Positions 55,520 through 64,000 of a stretch of DNA of 64,000 nt are shown here, piece by piece. The translations under genes and the position numbers were made by a program. How positions within the stretch are numbered: position 1 is the stretch's first letter; each line of letters begins with the position of its first letter. Origin of the DNA: Calamus simplicifolius (lineage: Eukaryota; Streptophyta; Magnoliopsida; Arecales; Arecaceae); NCBI GenBank assembly GCA_900491605.1, contig UESW01003900.1, forward strand, positions 1,925,147 through 1,989,146, in the 5' to 3' direction. Under the pieces are notes generated by a model. The model ran no database searches, was not told the origin of the DNA, and worked only from the letters and a program-made list of their open reading frames with translations.

Positions 55520-56932
55520 ATAAGGCATGTGATTGAAGAGCACAAAAATGTTTTGGAGCTCCCAATGGGTTGCCACCAAGTAGGTCCTTTGATCACCGAA
55601 TTGTTCTACGGGATGAGACAAGACCTGTGAATGTTCCCCCTTATCATTATGCCCATTTTCAGAAAGAAGAAATAGAACGGCAAGTGGAAGAAATGCTGAA
55701 CCAAGGGTTGATTCGACCTAGTACTACTACCCTTCTCTTCACCGGTGTTGTTGGTAAGGAAGAAGGATGGTTCATGGAGGTTTTGCACCGACTATAGGGC
55801 CCTAAATGAAGCTACAGTGAAGGACCATTTTTCCATTCCCACGGTGGATGAGATTTTGGATGAGTTACATGGTGCGGTGGTCTTCACCAAATTGGATTTG
55901 AGAGCAGGGTACCATCAAATCAGAATGAAGAAAGATGATATGCACAAAACGGCTTTCAGAACACACTCAGGACACTATGAATACCTTGTCATGCCATTTG
56001 GGTTGTGCAACACTCCCTCCACATTTCAAGCCACCATGAATGAGGTATTCAAGCCTTTCTTGCACAAATTTATGCTAGTATTTTTTGATGACATTCTTAT
56101 ATACTCCAAGTCTATGGAAGAACATGTTGGTCATTTGAAGACGGTGTTTGGGTTGTTGGAGGAGCACCATTTGTTCGTCAAGTTAGCAAAATGTGAGTTT
56201 GTTCAAGAAGAGTTGGAGTATCTTGGACATATCATTTCTGGAAATGGGGTGAAGGTTGATAACAAGAAGATAGAAACTATGGTGGATTGGCCACTACCTT
56301 CCAATATCACTGCATTGAGGGGTTTTTTGGGACTCACCGGCTACTATAGAAGGTTTGTGAAGAACTATGGGCTGATTGCTAAACCTTTAGCATCCATGTT
56401 GGGAAAAGATAGTTTTGTATGGAGTGATGAGGCAAAACAAGCATTTCAAGACTTGAAGCGAGCTATGACTCAAACTCCGGTTTTGGCACTACCAAATTTT
56501 GAGAAGCCTTTCAAAGTGTATACCGATGCTAGTGGGGAAGGAATTGGAGCGGTGTTAGTGCAAGAAAGAAGACCATTAGCTTTCCTTTCCAAAGCATTGG
56601 GTCCTATAAAGAAAACTTGGAGCATATATGCCCATGAGATGTTAGCAGTAATATATGCAGTCAAAGTTTGGAGACCATATCTTTTGGGTAGGCGGTTCAC
56701 AATTGTGACGGAACAACAACCTTTGAGGCATCTTTTAGAGCAGAAAATTATCACACCGGAGCAGCAAAAATTCATGGTAAATTTGTTGGGTTTTGAGTAT
56801 GACATAGTCTACCAACCAGAGAAGGAAAACAAGGTGGCCGATGCTTTATCCAGGAAGGAAGGGAGCTCTATGTTGTGGACGGTTTATGCTGAAAATGAAG
56901 CAAGTTTGCATGCTCTTAGTGGTGCTGAATAG
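55520..56932 (+). pseudogene. pol: Gypsy-B reverse transcriptase and RNase H
   Basis: Frame 55570-55797 gives the RT entrance (FDHRIVLRDETRPVNVPPYHY, EIERQVEEMLNQGLIRPST). A shift near 55770 leads to 55745-56932 with KDGSWRFCTDYRALN, LDLRAGYHQIR, MPFGLCNTPSTFQATMN, the catalytic FFDDILIYSKS, LEYLGHIISGNGVKVD, LTGYYRRFVKNYG, then RNase H (VYTDASGEGIGAVLVQ, AHEMLAVIYAVKVWRPYL, VADALSRKEG). The RNase H motif usually TDQ reads TEQ here. Stop at 56930-56932. Confidence 0.9.
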
Positions 56933-58023
56933 GAGATTTGGGATAAGGTGCGTGAAGCGGTGCAACTTGACAAGAGGTCATTGGAGATTTATGAAAAGCT
57001 TGAGAAAAGAGAGATGGGAGTTGAGGGCTACAAAATGAGGAGTGGATTGTTGTACTATGGTGATTGTATTTATGTTCCATGTGTACCGGGGCTGCGGGAG
57101 GAGATATTGACTCATTTCCACCATAGCAAAGAAGGGGGACACTCCGGATGGTTGAGAACATATCTTAAGGTGAAACATTTCTTCTATTGGGAGGGCTTAA
57201 AGAAGGAGGTAAAAGAAATGGTGGCCAAATATGATATATTCCAAAAAGTTAAACATGATCAAAGGGCTCCAATGGTTTTGCTACAACCATTACCAATACC
57301 GGCAAGGATTTGGGAAGATCTCTCCATGGACTTTGTGGAAGGACTATGGACGAGTAGAGGACATGAAGCCATCTTGGTTGTTGTGGATAGATTGAGTAAA
57401 GGTGTGCATTTTATACCTCTTCGGCATCCTTTCACCGCTAGTAGTGTAGCAAAAATTTTCATTGAAAATGTGGTAAAGTTGCATGGAATACCACAGAGTA
57501 TTGTGACGGATCGGGGAGCATTATTCATGAGTTCTTTTTGGCAAGAACTCTTCACTTTGCAAGGTAGCAAGCTGAAAGCTAGCTCATCCTATCACCCCCA
57601 AAGGATGGGCAAACGGAGGTGGTGAATCGGACATTGGAGCAATATCTTAGGTGCTATTGTCATAATGAACAATCAAGATGGAAAGAGTACCTTCCATGGG
57701 CTGAATATTGGTACAACATCACATATCATCCTTCCATCAACACAAGCCCATTCGAGGTAACATATGGAAGGTCACCTCCCATGTTAAATAGTTATGAAAA
57801 CGAAAGAGCCAAGAATGATGAAGTGGAGGAGGAGTTGAGAACAAGAGATGAAGTTCTTACTAATGTGAAGAAGGCACTCATGAAGGCACAAAATAGAATG
57901 AAAAAGTATTATGACCAAGGCAGGAGGGATGTAAGCTTTGAACCCAGGGACTATGTATATCTCAAGTTACAACCATATAGGCAAAAATCACTCAAGAAGA
58001 GATTTAATGTCAAGCTTTCATAG
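56933..58023 (+). pseudogene. pol: Gypsy-B integrase
   Basis: Frame 56948-57625: the zinc domain has the two His (HFHHSKEGGHSG) but both Cys are replaced (KYDIFQKVK, usually C..C). Core: MDFVEGLW (first Asp), VTDRGALFMSSFW (second Asp). A shift at about 57600 in SYHPQ moves to 57619-58023, which keeps the catalytic Glu region (EVVNRTL, here starting VNRTLEQYLRC), WKEYLPWAEYWYN and the GPY/F-type region (DYVYLKLQPYRQKSLKKR). TAG at 58021-58023. Confidence 0.88.
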
Positions 58024-58399
58024 CGCTACTATGGGCCTTTTAAGGTGTTGAAGCGCTTTGGAGAGGTAGCATATAAGTTAGAATTGCCTAAATCTTCTCT
58101 CCTTCATCCTGTGTTTCATGTGACTGCATTGAAGAAAATGATGGGAGAACCGGAGTACGTTGTTGAAGAGATGCATTCTTTTGATGAGGAAGGAACTATA
58201 TTACTAAAGCCCGAAGCGGTTCTTCGTTATCGGAAGCATAAGAAAGGCAAGGAAAGTAATGATGTGTGGCAAGTATTGATTCATTGGGAAAGGGCTACCA
58301 GTGGAGGAAGCAACATGGGAAGACTATGAGGATGTGGCCAAACAATTTCCGAACCTATCCCTTGAGGACAAGGGAGTTCTCGAAGGGAGAGGGAATGGT
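58024..58399 (+). pseudogene. pol: Gypsy-B integrase C-terminus and chromodomain
   Basis: Frame 58045-58329: the GPFKVL continuation, AYKLELPKSSLLHPVFHVTALKK, then VLRYRKHKKGKESNDVWQVLIHWE. The last part is the first half of a chromodomain. A one- or two-base shift near 58290 puts the second half (PVEEATWEDYEDVAKQFPN) in the next frame, which stays open to the Copia-5 insertion. Chromodomains direct chromovirus integration to modified chromatin. Confidence 0.85.
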
Positions 58400-58404
58400 G
58401 AAGC

Positions 58405-58954
58405 TGTTGGGCCTGGTGTGGTGCTATTAAGGCCCAGGTGGGCTAACTTGTATTGGGCTGGGTTTGAGTCCAAGGGTTGAGATTAAATCAAGTCACGGGT
58501 GTACACGGGCTTGGGGATTAGTTTAATCTCATTGGTTTAGTCCATGGGAGTTTTTTGTTGAGTCTGGGCCTGGCCCACTTCGTGGATGTATTTAAACTCT
58601 AGTCTCTAGGGTTTGGATGGAATAGAGAACAGATTCTTTTCTCCCAAAAATTCCCTTCTCTCATCATAGGGCGGCAGCCCTTTCTTTCTCCTCCCCATCT
58701 TCCTCTTTTTCAAGAAGTAAACCTAACAGGATTAGAAATCCTTAATTCTAGTTCTTGTTGAACGGGGAATCCCATTGCTATTCATCAAGGTCTAAACCTA
58801 ACAGGATTAGAAATCCTTAGTTCTAGTTCTTGTTCAACGGGGAATCCCATTGCTATTCATCAAGGTCTAAACCTAACAGGATTAGAAATCCTTAGTTCTA
58901 GTTCTTGTTCAACGGGGAATCCCATTGCTATTCATCAAGGTATAAACCCTAACA
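58405..58954 (+). repeat. Copia-5 5' LTR
   Basis: TGTTGGGCCTGG...AAACCCTAACA. TATTTAAA near 58588 is a possible TATA box. Includes three 75-bp tandem units. Confidence 0.95.
58718..58943. repeat. 75-bp tandem repeat, three copies, Copia-5 LTR
   Basis: Units start TAAACCTAACAGG at 58718, 58793 and 58868. The first differs from the other two at a few bases (AATTC/AGTTC, TTGAAC/TTCAAC). The same array in the 3' LTR begins at 63442, 63517 and 63592. Confidence 0.95.
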
Positions 58955-58956
58955 AG

Positions 58957-58969
58957 TGGTATCAGAGCC
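58957..58969 (+). other. Copia-5 primer binding site
   Basis: TGGTATCAGAGCC two bases after the LTR; initiator tRNA-Met type. Confidence 0.93.
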
Positions 58970-59063
58970 TGGTTCAAGGAGTAATTTGGAGGCCTTCAAG
59001 GAGTCGAAATAATTTCAACAGAATCTCGTCAAGGTACTTCTCTATTTTATAAAATTTATTTTT

Positions 59064-59852
59064 GTGCTATTTTTGAAATTGGCCATGGGGAGTAGCATAA
59101 AAATAGAGGTTGAGAAGTTTGATGGGAAGGGAAGTTTCTCCATGTGGAAAGTCCGGGTAGAGGACCTCCTTGTGCAGCAGGGTTTAGATCTGGCTTTGGA
59201 GGAAAGGCCAGATGGGATGACAGACAAGCAGTGGATTTCATTGGAGAAGAAGACATGTTCAATGATCAGGGGCTATCTGGCGGATTCAGTCCTCTATTCA
59301 GTGCTGGAGAAGAAGACCCCGAAGGGACTCTGGATGAAGTTGCACACCCTCTATATGGGGAAGAATATGTGCAACAAGTTGATGTTGAAGAAGCGCCTCT
59401 ACAGCCTTCGGATGTCAGAAGGTGGAGATGTGCTGGGTCACATCCAGATATTCAACCAGATGAGCAATGAACTTCTGAATGTCGGGGTCAAGATGGAGGA
59501 AGAAGATAAAGCACTTCTGCTTTTATGTTCAATGCCCACGTCTTATGACTCATTGGTCACAACACTGCTCTATGGGAAGGAGACATTAATTTATGAAGAT
59601 ATTGTCTCGGTGCTTCGGACGAATGAGCAGAGGGAGAAGATGACCAAGGAAGCTATTCCCCAGGAGGGTCTATCAGTTGGGGAAAGGACAGGCAGAGGTA
59701 GGGGCAGGGACAGAAGTAAGTCTGGAGGATGATCAAAGTCCAGGAAAGGCAAGAGAGAGCTGAAGTGCTATAAGTGTGGAGAGGTAGGACATTTTAAGAA
59801 GAATTGTCCTAAGTGGAAAAATCAGAAGGGAGAAAAAGAAGGATCTGAGTCT
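59064..59852 (+). CDS. gag: Copia-5 gag with one in-frame TGA
   Basis: The frame opens at 59064; the likely start is the Met at 59085 (MGSSIKIEVEKFDGKGSF), as in TNT1-like gags. UBN2-type capsid: FSMWKVRVEDLLVQQGL, KGLWMKLHTLYMGKN, LLLLCSMPTSYDSLVTTLLYG. An Arg/Gly-rich segment leads to TGA at 59730-59732. The same frame then continues with the CCHC knuckle CYKCGEVGHFKKNC (about 59767-59808) into pol. The stop falls between capsid and nucleocapsid and would prevent pol synthesis unless read through. Confidence 0.9.
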
Positions 59853-62800
59853 GTGAGTACAGTTGCAGATCAGGAGGTGGAGGATGATCTCTTGGTTGTA
59901 TCAGATGATCACAGGCACAGCACAGAGATGTGGACCTTGGATTCAGCCTGTTCTCATCATTACACTCCCAACCGGTCGTGGTTCAGTACTTACATAGAGG
60001 TTGAGGAGGGGAATGTGACTCTTGGAGATAATCACCCTTGCAAGGTGGAAGGTATTGGCACAGTGAGGGTGAGGATGTTTGATGGTATAGTGCGCACTCT
60101 TACCAGTGTGAAGCATGTCCCAGAACTCAAGAAGAATCTGGTATCACTGGGGTACTTGGAGCGGACTGGATACAGCTTCAGCAGTCGTGCCAGGAGTGGA
60201 GTTCTAAACATCTCCAATGGAGCCATGGTGGTGATGAGAGAGAGGAGGCTGGAAAATAATCTATACAAGATGGAGGGCTCTGTGATGACTATGAAATCTG
60301 AGGTGGCAGTTGTGGAGCAAGATCCCCGGGATGTGTACAGGATGTGGCATTACCGCCTGGGCCACATGGGAGACAAGGGGATGAAAGAACTGAGCAAGAG
60401 AGGTCTGCTTCCAGACTTGAGTAGCGGAGATATGGAGATCTGTGAGCCTTGTCAGATGGGAAAGCAGAGGAGAGTACAGTTCTCAGTCAGCACAGCTAGG
60501 AGTGCTGAACCCCTGGAGTTAGTACACACAGATGTCTGGGGACCAGCCCCAGTTTCTGCAAGGAATGGGGCCAGATACTTTATGACCCTGATAGATGATT
60601 TCTCAAGGAAGCTGTGGATCTACTTTATGAAGGAGAAATCAGAGGTCTTCACCAAGTTCAAAATCTGGAAGGCTGAGGTGGAGAAGGAGCAGGGTAAAAG
60701 TGTGAAGTGTCTGAGGTCTGATAATGGTGGGGAATACACCAGCAGGGAGTTCCAGATTTTTTGTGAGGAGTGGGGCATCAGAAGGCACTTCTCGGTGATG
60801 GGAACTCCTCAACAGAATGGGGTGGCTGAGAGGATGAACAGAACACTATTGGAAAAGGCAAGATGCTTAAGGCTGCAGGCAGGGCTTCCAAAGATGTTCT
60901 GGGTTGACGCAGTAGATGCAGCTAGCTACTTGGTCAATCGGTCACCGCACACCAGGTTAGATGGAGACATTCCAGAGGAGATATGGTCTGGAAGGAAGAC
61001 AAGCCTAAACCATCTAAGGGTGTTTGGATGCACAGCATATGTGCATGTTGGAGCTGGGGAGCGGAGTAAGTTGGATGCCAGGTCTAAGAAGATGGTGTTC
61101 CTAGGCTACCCGCGAGGAGTCAAGGGGTATCGGCTATGGGACCCCTTGGAGAAGAAGGTTGTCATCAGCAGAGATGTAACCTTTGATGAGAGCTCAATCC
61201 TCCAGAACAGAAGTGGCATGGATGCACAGCAGGGACTACAGGAGGTAGAACACGGTAACACTAGTCAGACAACCTCCTATACAGTTGTGCCATTTGCTAG
61301 TGGACCAGGAGGATTTGAGATTCAGGTGGAGAGGACTGACAGAGGGGGTAGAAGCCAGGGAGTTCAGCAGGATGCAGCTGAACAGGGGACTGATACTGGG
61401 ATCGCACAGCAAAGGCCCAGGAGGAACGTGCGACCACCAGTTCGATACGGCTTCGAGGATTCGTTGTCATATGCCCTGGTGACAGCAAATGGAGACCCTT
61501 TCACCTATAAAGAGGCTATGGAAAGTCAGGATAGAGATAGGTGGATCCATGCTATGGCAGAGGAAATGCAGTCTCTTCACAGAAATAATACGTGGCAGGT
61601 GGTCCAGCTGCCACAAGGAAAGAAACCCATTGGTTGTAAATGGGTTTATCAGCGCAAGGAAGGAGCTTCAGAACAAGAGGGTATCAGGTATAAGGCAAAA
61701 CTAGTGGCCAAAGGATACTCTCAGAAAGAAGGCATCGATTATGGTGAGATATTTTCTCCAGTTGTCAGGCACACTTCCATCAGACTATTATTGAGTATTG
61801 TAGCAGCTCAGGACTTGGAGCTGGAGCAGATGGATGTGAAGACAGCATTCCTCCATGGTCAATTGGAGGAGAGCATCTACATGGAGCAGCCACCAGGGTT
61901 TAGAGAACCAAGATCAGATGGGAAAGTCTGTTTGCTGAAGAAATCTCTGTATGGGCTGAAGCAGTTGCCGAGGCAGTGGTACAAGAGATTTGACACTTAT
62001 GTTAGGAGCATTGGACTTTTCAGGTGTGAGTATGATTCTTGTGTGTATGTTAAATCTCTGGATGATGGGTCTAGGATGTACTTACTCTTGTATGTAGATG
62101 ACATGCTGATAGCATGCAAGAGTGAGAAGGCTGTACAGGAACTGAAGATAGCTTTGTCTCGGGAGTTTGAGATGAAGGATCTGGGGCCAGCCAGGAAGAT
62201 CCTAGGGATGAAAATCATCAGAGATAGATCCAAAGGTGTGCTGCATCTGAGTCAGGGTGGCTACATTAAAAAGATTCTGGAGCGATATGGGATGAAGGAT
62301 GCCAAACCGACATCACTACCTTTGGCAGCACATTTTTCCCTATCGAAGACCATGTCACCACAGACTGAGGTGGAGGCTCAGGAGATGGAGAAGGTACCAT
62401 ATGCTTCTGGTGTTGGGAGCCTTATGTATACCATGGTATGTTGTAGGCCAGACATAGCCCATGCAGTGAGCCAGGTGAGCAGGTTCATGGCGCAGCCTGG
62501 CAGGGAGCACTGGCGAGCACTGAAGGGAATCTTCAGGTACTTGGTAGGTACAGTTGGGGTTGGTATTTGCTATGGACATCAAGAAGGTGCTGAGAGATCC
62601 AACTTATCCAAGGAGGCTTGTGGGCAGTTATATGGGTATGTGGATGCAGACTTTGGTGGAGATGTAGACACTAGGAGATCCACAACAGGCTTTGTGTTCA
62701 GCCTGTTTGGTGGTCCAGTATCGTGGAGATCATGTCTGCAGCCCATCACAGCCTTATCTACCATGGAGGCAGAATACATAGGTATCACAGAGGAAGCAAA

Positions 62801-63110
62801 GGAAGCTCTTTGGCTGAAGGGCTTGATGCTAGAGATGGGACTTGATCAGAAGGTTGTCCAGGTGCATAGTGACAGCCAGAGTGCTCTGATGCTTGCGCAG
62901 AATGCAGTCTATCATGCCAGGACGAAGCACATTGACCTCAGATACCACAGGATCAGAGAGCTGGTGGAAGATGGTGAGGTGGAGCTGGTGAAGGTATACA
63001 CCAAAGAAAATCCAGCAGATGCACTGACTAAGGTTCTTCCACGGGACAGTTTTCAAAAGTGTATTTCGTTGTTAAAGCTGATGGACACAGTGGACGTGCT
63101 GAGGCCTTGA
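59853..63110 (+). CDS. pol: Copia-5 pol: protease, integrase, RT, RNase H
   Basis: 1,085 uninterrupted codons, in frame with gag. Protease: WTLDSACSHHYTPN (Asp about residue 30). Zinc motif: MWHYRLGHMGDKG...CEPCQMGK (about 165-210). Integrase core: VHTDVWGPAP, LRSDNGGEYTSREF, NGVAERMNRTL (D,D,E). RT: GCKWVYQRKEG (about 590), MDVKTAFLHGQ, KKSLYGLKQLPRQWY, the catalytic YVDDMLIAC (about 745). RNase H: YVDADFGGDVDTRRSTTG, SWRSCLQPITALSTMEAEYIG, VHSDSQSAL, HARTKHIDLRYH, NPADALTK to the stop. All catalytic residues are present and the length is normal for copia, so these enzymes look functional. The Met at 59853 is only the first Met after the TGA, not a natural start. Confidence 0.95.
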   Translation: MSTVADQEVEDDLLVVSDDHRHSTEMWTLDSACSHHYTPNRSWFSTYIEVEEGNVTLGDNHPCKVEGIGTVRVRMFDGIVRTLTSVKHVPELKKNLVSLGYLERTGYSFSSRARSGVLNISNGAMVVMRERRLENNLYKMEGSVMTMKSEVAVVEQDPRDVYRMWHYRLGHMGDKGMKELSKRGLLPDLSSGDMEICEPCQMGKQRRVQFSVSTARSAEPLELVHTDVWGPAPVSARNGARYFMTLIDDFSRKLWIYFMKEKSEVFTKFKIWKAEVEKEQGKSVKCLRSDNGGEYTSREFQIFCEEWGIRRHFSVMGTPQQNGVAERMNRTLLEKARCLRLQAGLPKMFWVDAVDAASYLVNRSPHTRLDGDIPEEIWSGRKTSLNHLRVFGCTAYVHVGAGERSKLDARSKKMVFLGYPRGVKGYRLWDPLEKKVVISRDVTFDESSILQNRSGMDAQQGLQEVEHGNTSQTTSYTVVPFASGPGGFEIQVERTDRGGRSQGVQQDAAEQGTDTGIAQQRPRRNVRPPVRYGFEDSLSYALVTANGDPFTYKEAMESQDRDRWIHAMAEEMQSLHRNNTWQVVQLPQGKKPIGCKWVYQRKEGASEQEGIRYKAKLVAKGYSQKEGIDYGEIFSPVVRHTSIRLLLSIVAAQDLELEQMDVKTAFLHGQLEESIYMEQPPGFREPRSDGKVCLLKKSLYGLKQLPRQWYKRFDTYVRSIGLFRCEYDSCVYVKSLDDGSRMYLLLYVDDMLIACKSEKAVQELKIALSREFEMKDLGPARKILGMKIIRDRSKGVLHLSQGGYIKKILERYGMKDAKPTSLPLAAHFSLSKTMSPQTEVEAQEMEKVPYASGVGSLMYTMVCCRPDIAHAVSQVSRFMAQPGREHWRALKGIFRYLVGTVGVGICYGHQEGAERSNLSKEACGQLYGYVDADFGGDVDTRRSTTGFVFSLFGGPVSWRSCLQPITALSTMEAEYIGITEEAKEALWLKGLMLEMGLDQKVVQVHSDSQSALMLAQNAVYHARTKHIDLRYHRIRELVEDGEVELVKVYTKENPADALTKVLPRDSFQKCISLLKLMDTVDVLRP

Positions 63111-63128
63111 AAGCACCAAGGTGGAGAT
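63111..63128 (+). other. Copia-5 polypurine tract
   Basis: AAGCACCAAGGTGGAGAT immediately before the 3' LTR, starting at the pol stop; AAGGTGGAGA is the purine core. Confidence 0.87.
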
Positions 63129-63678
63129 TGTTGGGCCTCGTGTGGTGCTATTAAGGCCCAGGTGGGCTAACTTGTATTGGGCTGGGTTTGAGTCCAAGGG
63201 TTGAGATTAAATCAAGTCACGGGTGTACACGGGCTTGGGGATTAGTTTAATCTCATTGGTTTAGTCCATGGGAGTTTTTTGTTGAGTCTGGGCCTGGCCC
63301 ACTTCGTGGATGTATTTAAACTCTAGTCTCTAGGGTTTGGATGGAATAGAGAACAGATTCTTTTCTCCCAAAAATTCCCTTCTCTCATCATAGGGCGGCA
63401 GCCCTTTCTTTCTCCTCCCCATCTTCCTCTTTTTCAAGAAGTAAACCTAACAGGATTAGAAATCCTTAATTCTAGTTCTTGTTGAACGGGGAATCCCATT
63501 GCTATTCATCAAGGTCTAAACCTAACAGGATTAGAAATCCTTAGTTCTAGTTCTTGTTCAACGGGGAATCCCATTGCTATTCATCAAGGTCTAAACCTAA
63601 CAGGATTAGAAATCCTTAGTTCTAGTTCTTGTTCAACGGGGAATCCCATTGCTATTCATCAAGGTATAAACCCTAACA
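63129..63678 (+). repeat. Copia-5 3' LTR
   Basis: 550 bp; a match to the 5' LTR except one base near its start. GAAGC duplication follows at 63679-63683. Confidence 0.95.
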
Positions 63679-63683
63679 GAAGC

Positions 63684-64000
63684 ACCAAGGCGTAGGAGCG
63701 CATGAATTTGGGACAAAGCGGGAGGAAGCACATTGGACCCACTTGATGCTACTAGTTGATCCTTATAATGTTTTTCATATTATCTTATCTTGTCTTTTGT
63801 CATGTTGGTTTTGTCATGTTGGTATGAGTCTTTTGTTATGTTTGTTTGGTTTTGTTGGGTCATGGGTATTTTGGTCATTGTGGGAGTCCATATAAAAGGA
63901 TGTGTGGATGAGCTAGGGTTTTTTATCTTGGACATTTTGGGAGCTCTTTGAGAGTGCTTGTGGTGGCTTGAGTTTGTCTCCATCGGCGAGCTTGAGATCG
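63684..64000 (+). repeat. Gypsy-B 3' end and partial 3' LTR
   Basis: Continues Gypsy-B after Copia-5. A purine-rich GCGGGAGGAAGC (about 63719-63730) may be its polypurine tract, and TGATGCTACTAG at 63744 a possible LTR start. A clear TATA box, TATAAAAGG, at 63891-63899 fits the U3 promoter of an LTR. No ORF is supported. The other LTR copy is not in the window, so the boundary is a guess. Confidence 0.5.

Larger units (their letters stand above)
58405..63678 (+). mobile_element. Copia-5: young, near-intact Tork/TNT1-like copia element
   Basis: 550-bp LTRs (58405-58954 and 63129-63678) that differ at one position by eye (G/C at the 11th base), exact duplication GAAGC, primer site, polypurine tract and one gag-pol frame 59085-63110 interrupted by a single TGA. 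Lineage is inferred from gag and integrase resemblance to TNT1-94/Tork elements. It inserted into Gypsy-B just after the chromodomain. Confidence 0.95.
37932..64000 (+). mobile_element. Gypsy-B: chromodomain Ty3-gypsy element, twice interrupted, 5' LTR missing
   Basis: The coding pieces on the plus strand, 37944-38427, 54056-58399 and the tail from 63684, form one Ty3-gypsy order: gag, PR, RT, RH, INT, chromodomain. Angela-2 split gag and duplicated CGTTG (38428-38432 and 54051-54055). Copia-5 split the 3' end and duplicated GAAGC (58400-58404 and 63679-63683). The 5' LTR and leader are replaced by a Sirevirus LTR fragment. The right end runs off the window. Chromovirus by its chromodomain; closer lineage not assigned. 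Confidence 0.82.

Noticed and set aside
59144..59470. 108-codon ORF overlapping Copia-5 gag
   Set aside because: Shadow of the gag frame in another phase; the gag frame has the family motifs.
1..64000. A host cellular gene or gene cluster in this window
   Set aside because: Every frame longer than about 110 codons with recognisable motifs is a retrotransposon domain; the remaining unassigned gaps hold only short, low-complexity ORFs.

Overview
This window is plant nuclear heterochromatin: essentially all of it is LTR retrotransposons inserted side by side and inside one another. The evidence is Ty1-copia (PR-INT-RT-RH) and Ty3-gypsy (RT-RH-INT) coding order, primer sites complementary to plant initiator-Met tRNA (TGGTATCAGAGC or TGGTATCAAAGC), Sirevirus and Angela/BARE-like families, a chromodomain Gypsy, and a plant CACTA DNA transposon. 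I see no cellular protein gene, rRNA, tRNA gene or CRISPR array. The organism is an angiosperm; nothing here fixes the species. Lineage names are family recognition from the sequence, not database results.

Layout. (1) 45-6546, Copia-1, minus strand, both LTRs and target duplication AAATT, coding region broken. (2) 6547-7403 and 8885-9320, unassigned DNA. (3) 7404-8884, non-autonomous CACTA element with target duplication AAT. (4) 9321-9670 and 31434-31856, two halves of a GC-rich stretch split by Angela-1. (5) 9671-31433, Angela-1, minus strand. Its left LTR was opened and partly deleted and now holds two blocks: a Tekay/Del-like Gypsy derivative (9727-13543) carrying an inverted gag-protease fragment with an apparent intron, and a Sirevirus (13544-22530) with an extra env-like ORF. 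(6) 31857-37346, Copia-4, plus strand, heavily degenerate. (7) 37347 to about 37931, a Sirevirus LTR fragment. (8) About 37932-64000, Gypsy-B, a plus-strand chromovirus. It is interrupted by Angela-2 (38433-54050, minus, duplication CGTTG), which itself contains Gypsy-A (46944-53836, plus, duplication CATAT), and it is interrupted again by Copia-5 (58405-63678, plus, duplication GAAGC).

Nesting gives a relative order: Gypsy-B before Angela-2 before Gypsy-A, and Gypsy-B before Copia-5. LTR comparison by eye agrees. Gypsy-A LTRs differ only by one 34-bp repeat unit, Copia-5 LTRs by one base in 550, and the older elements by several percent. Copia-5 is closest to intact: a full pol frame and one in-frame stop in gag.

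I found no wholly new system. The observations most worth following are: the inverted gag-protease fragment with a frame-restoring 109-bp intron inside an oppositely oriented LTR element; three covarying hairpins with a constant CTCTA loop in its LTRs; two arrays of a GGTGTCGRCTCC motif in the Sirevirus; and a Gypsy pol frame that runs into its own 3' LTR, as in the centromeric CRM clade.
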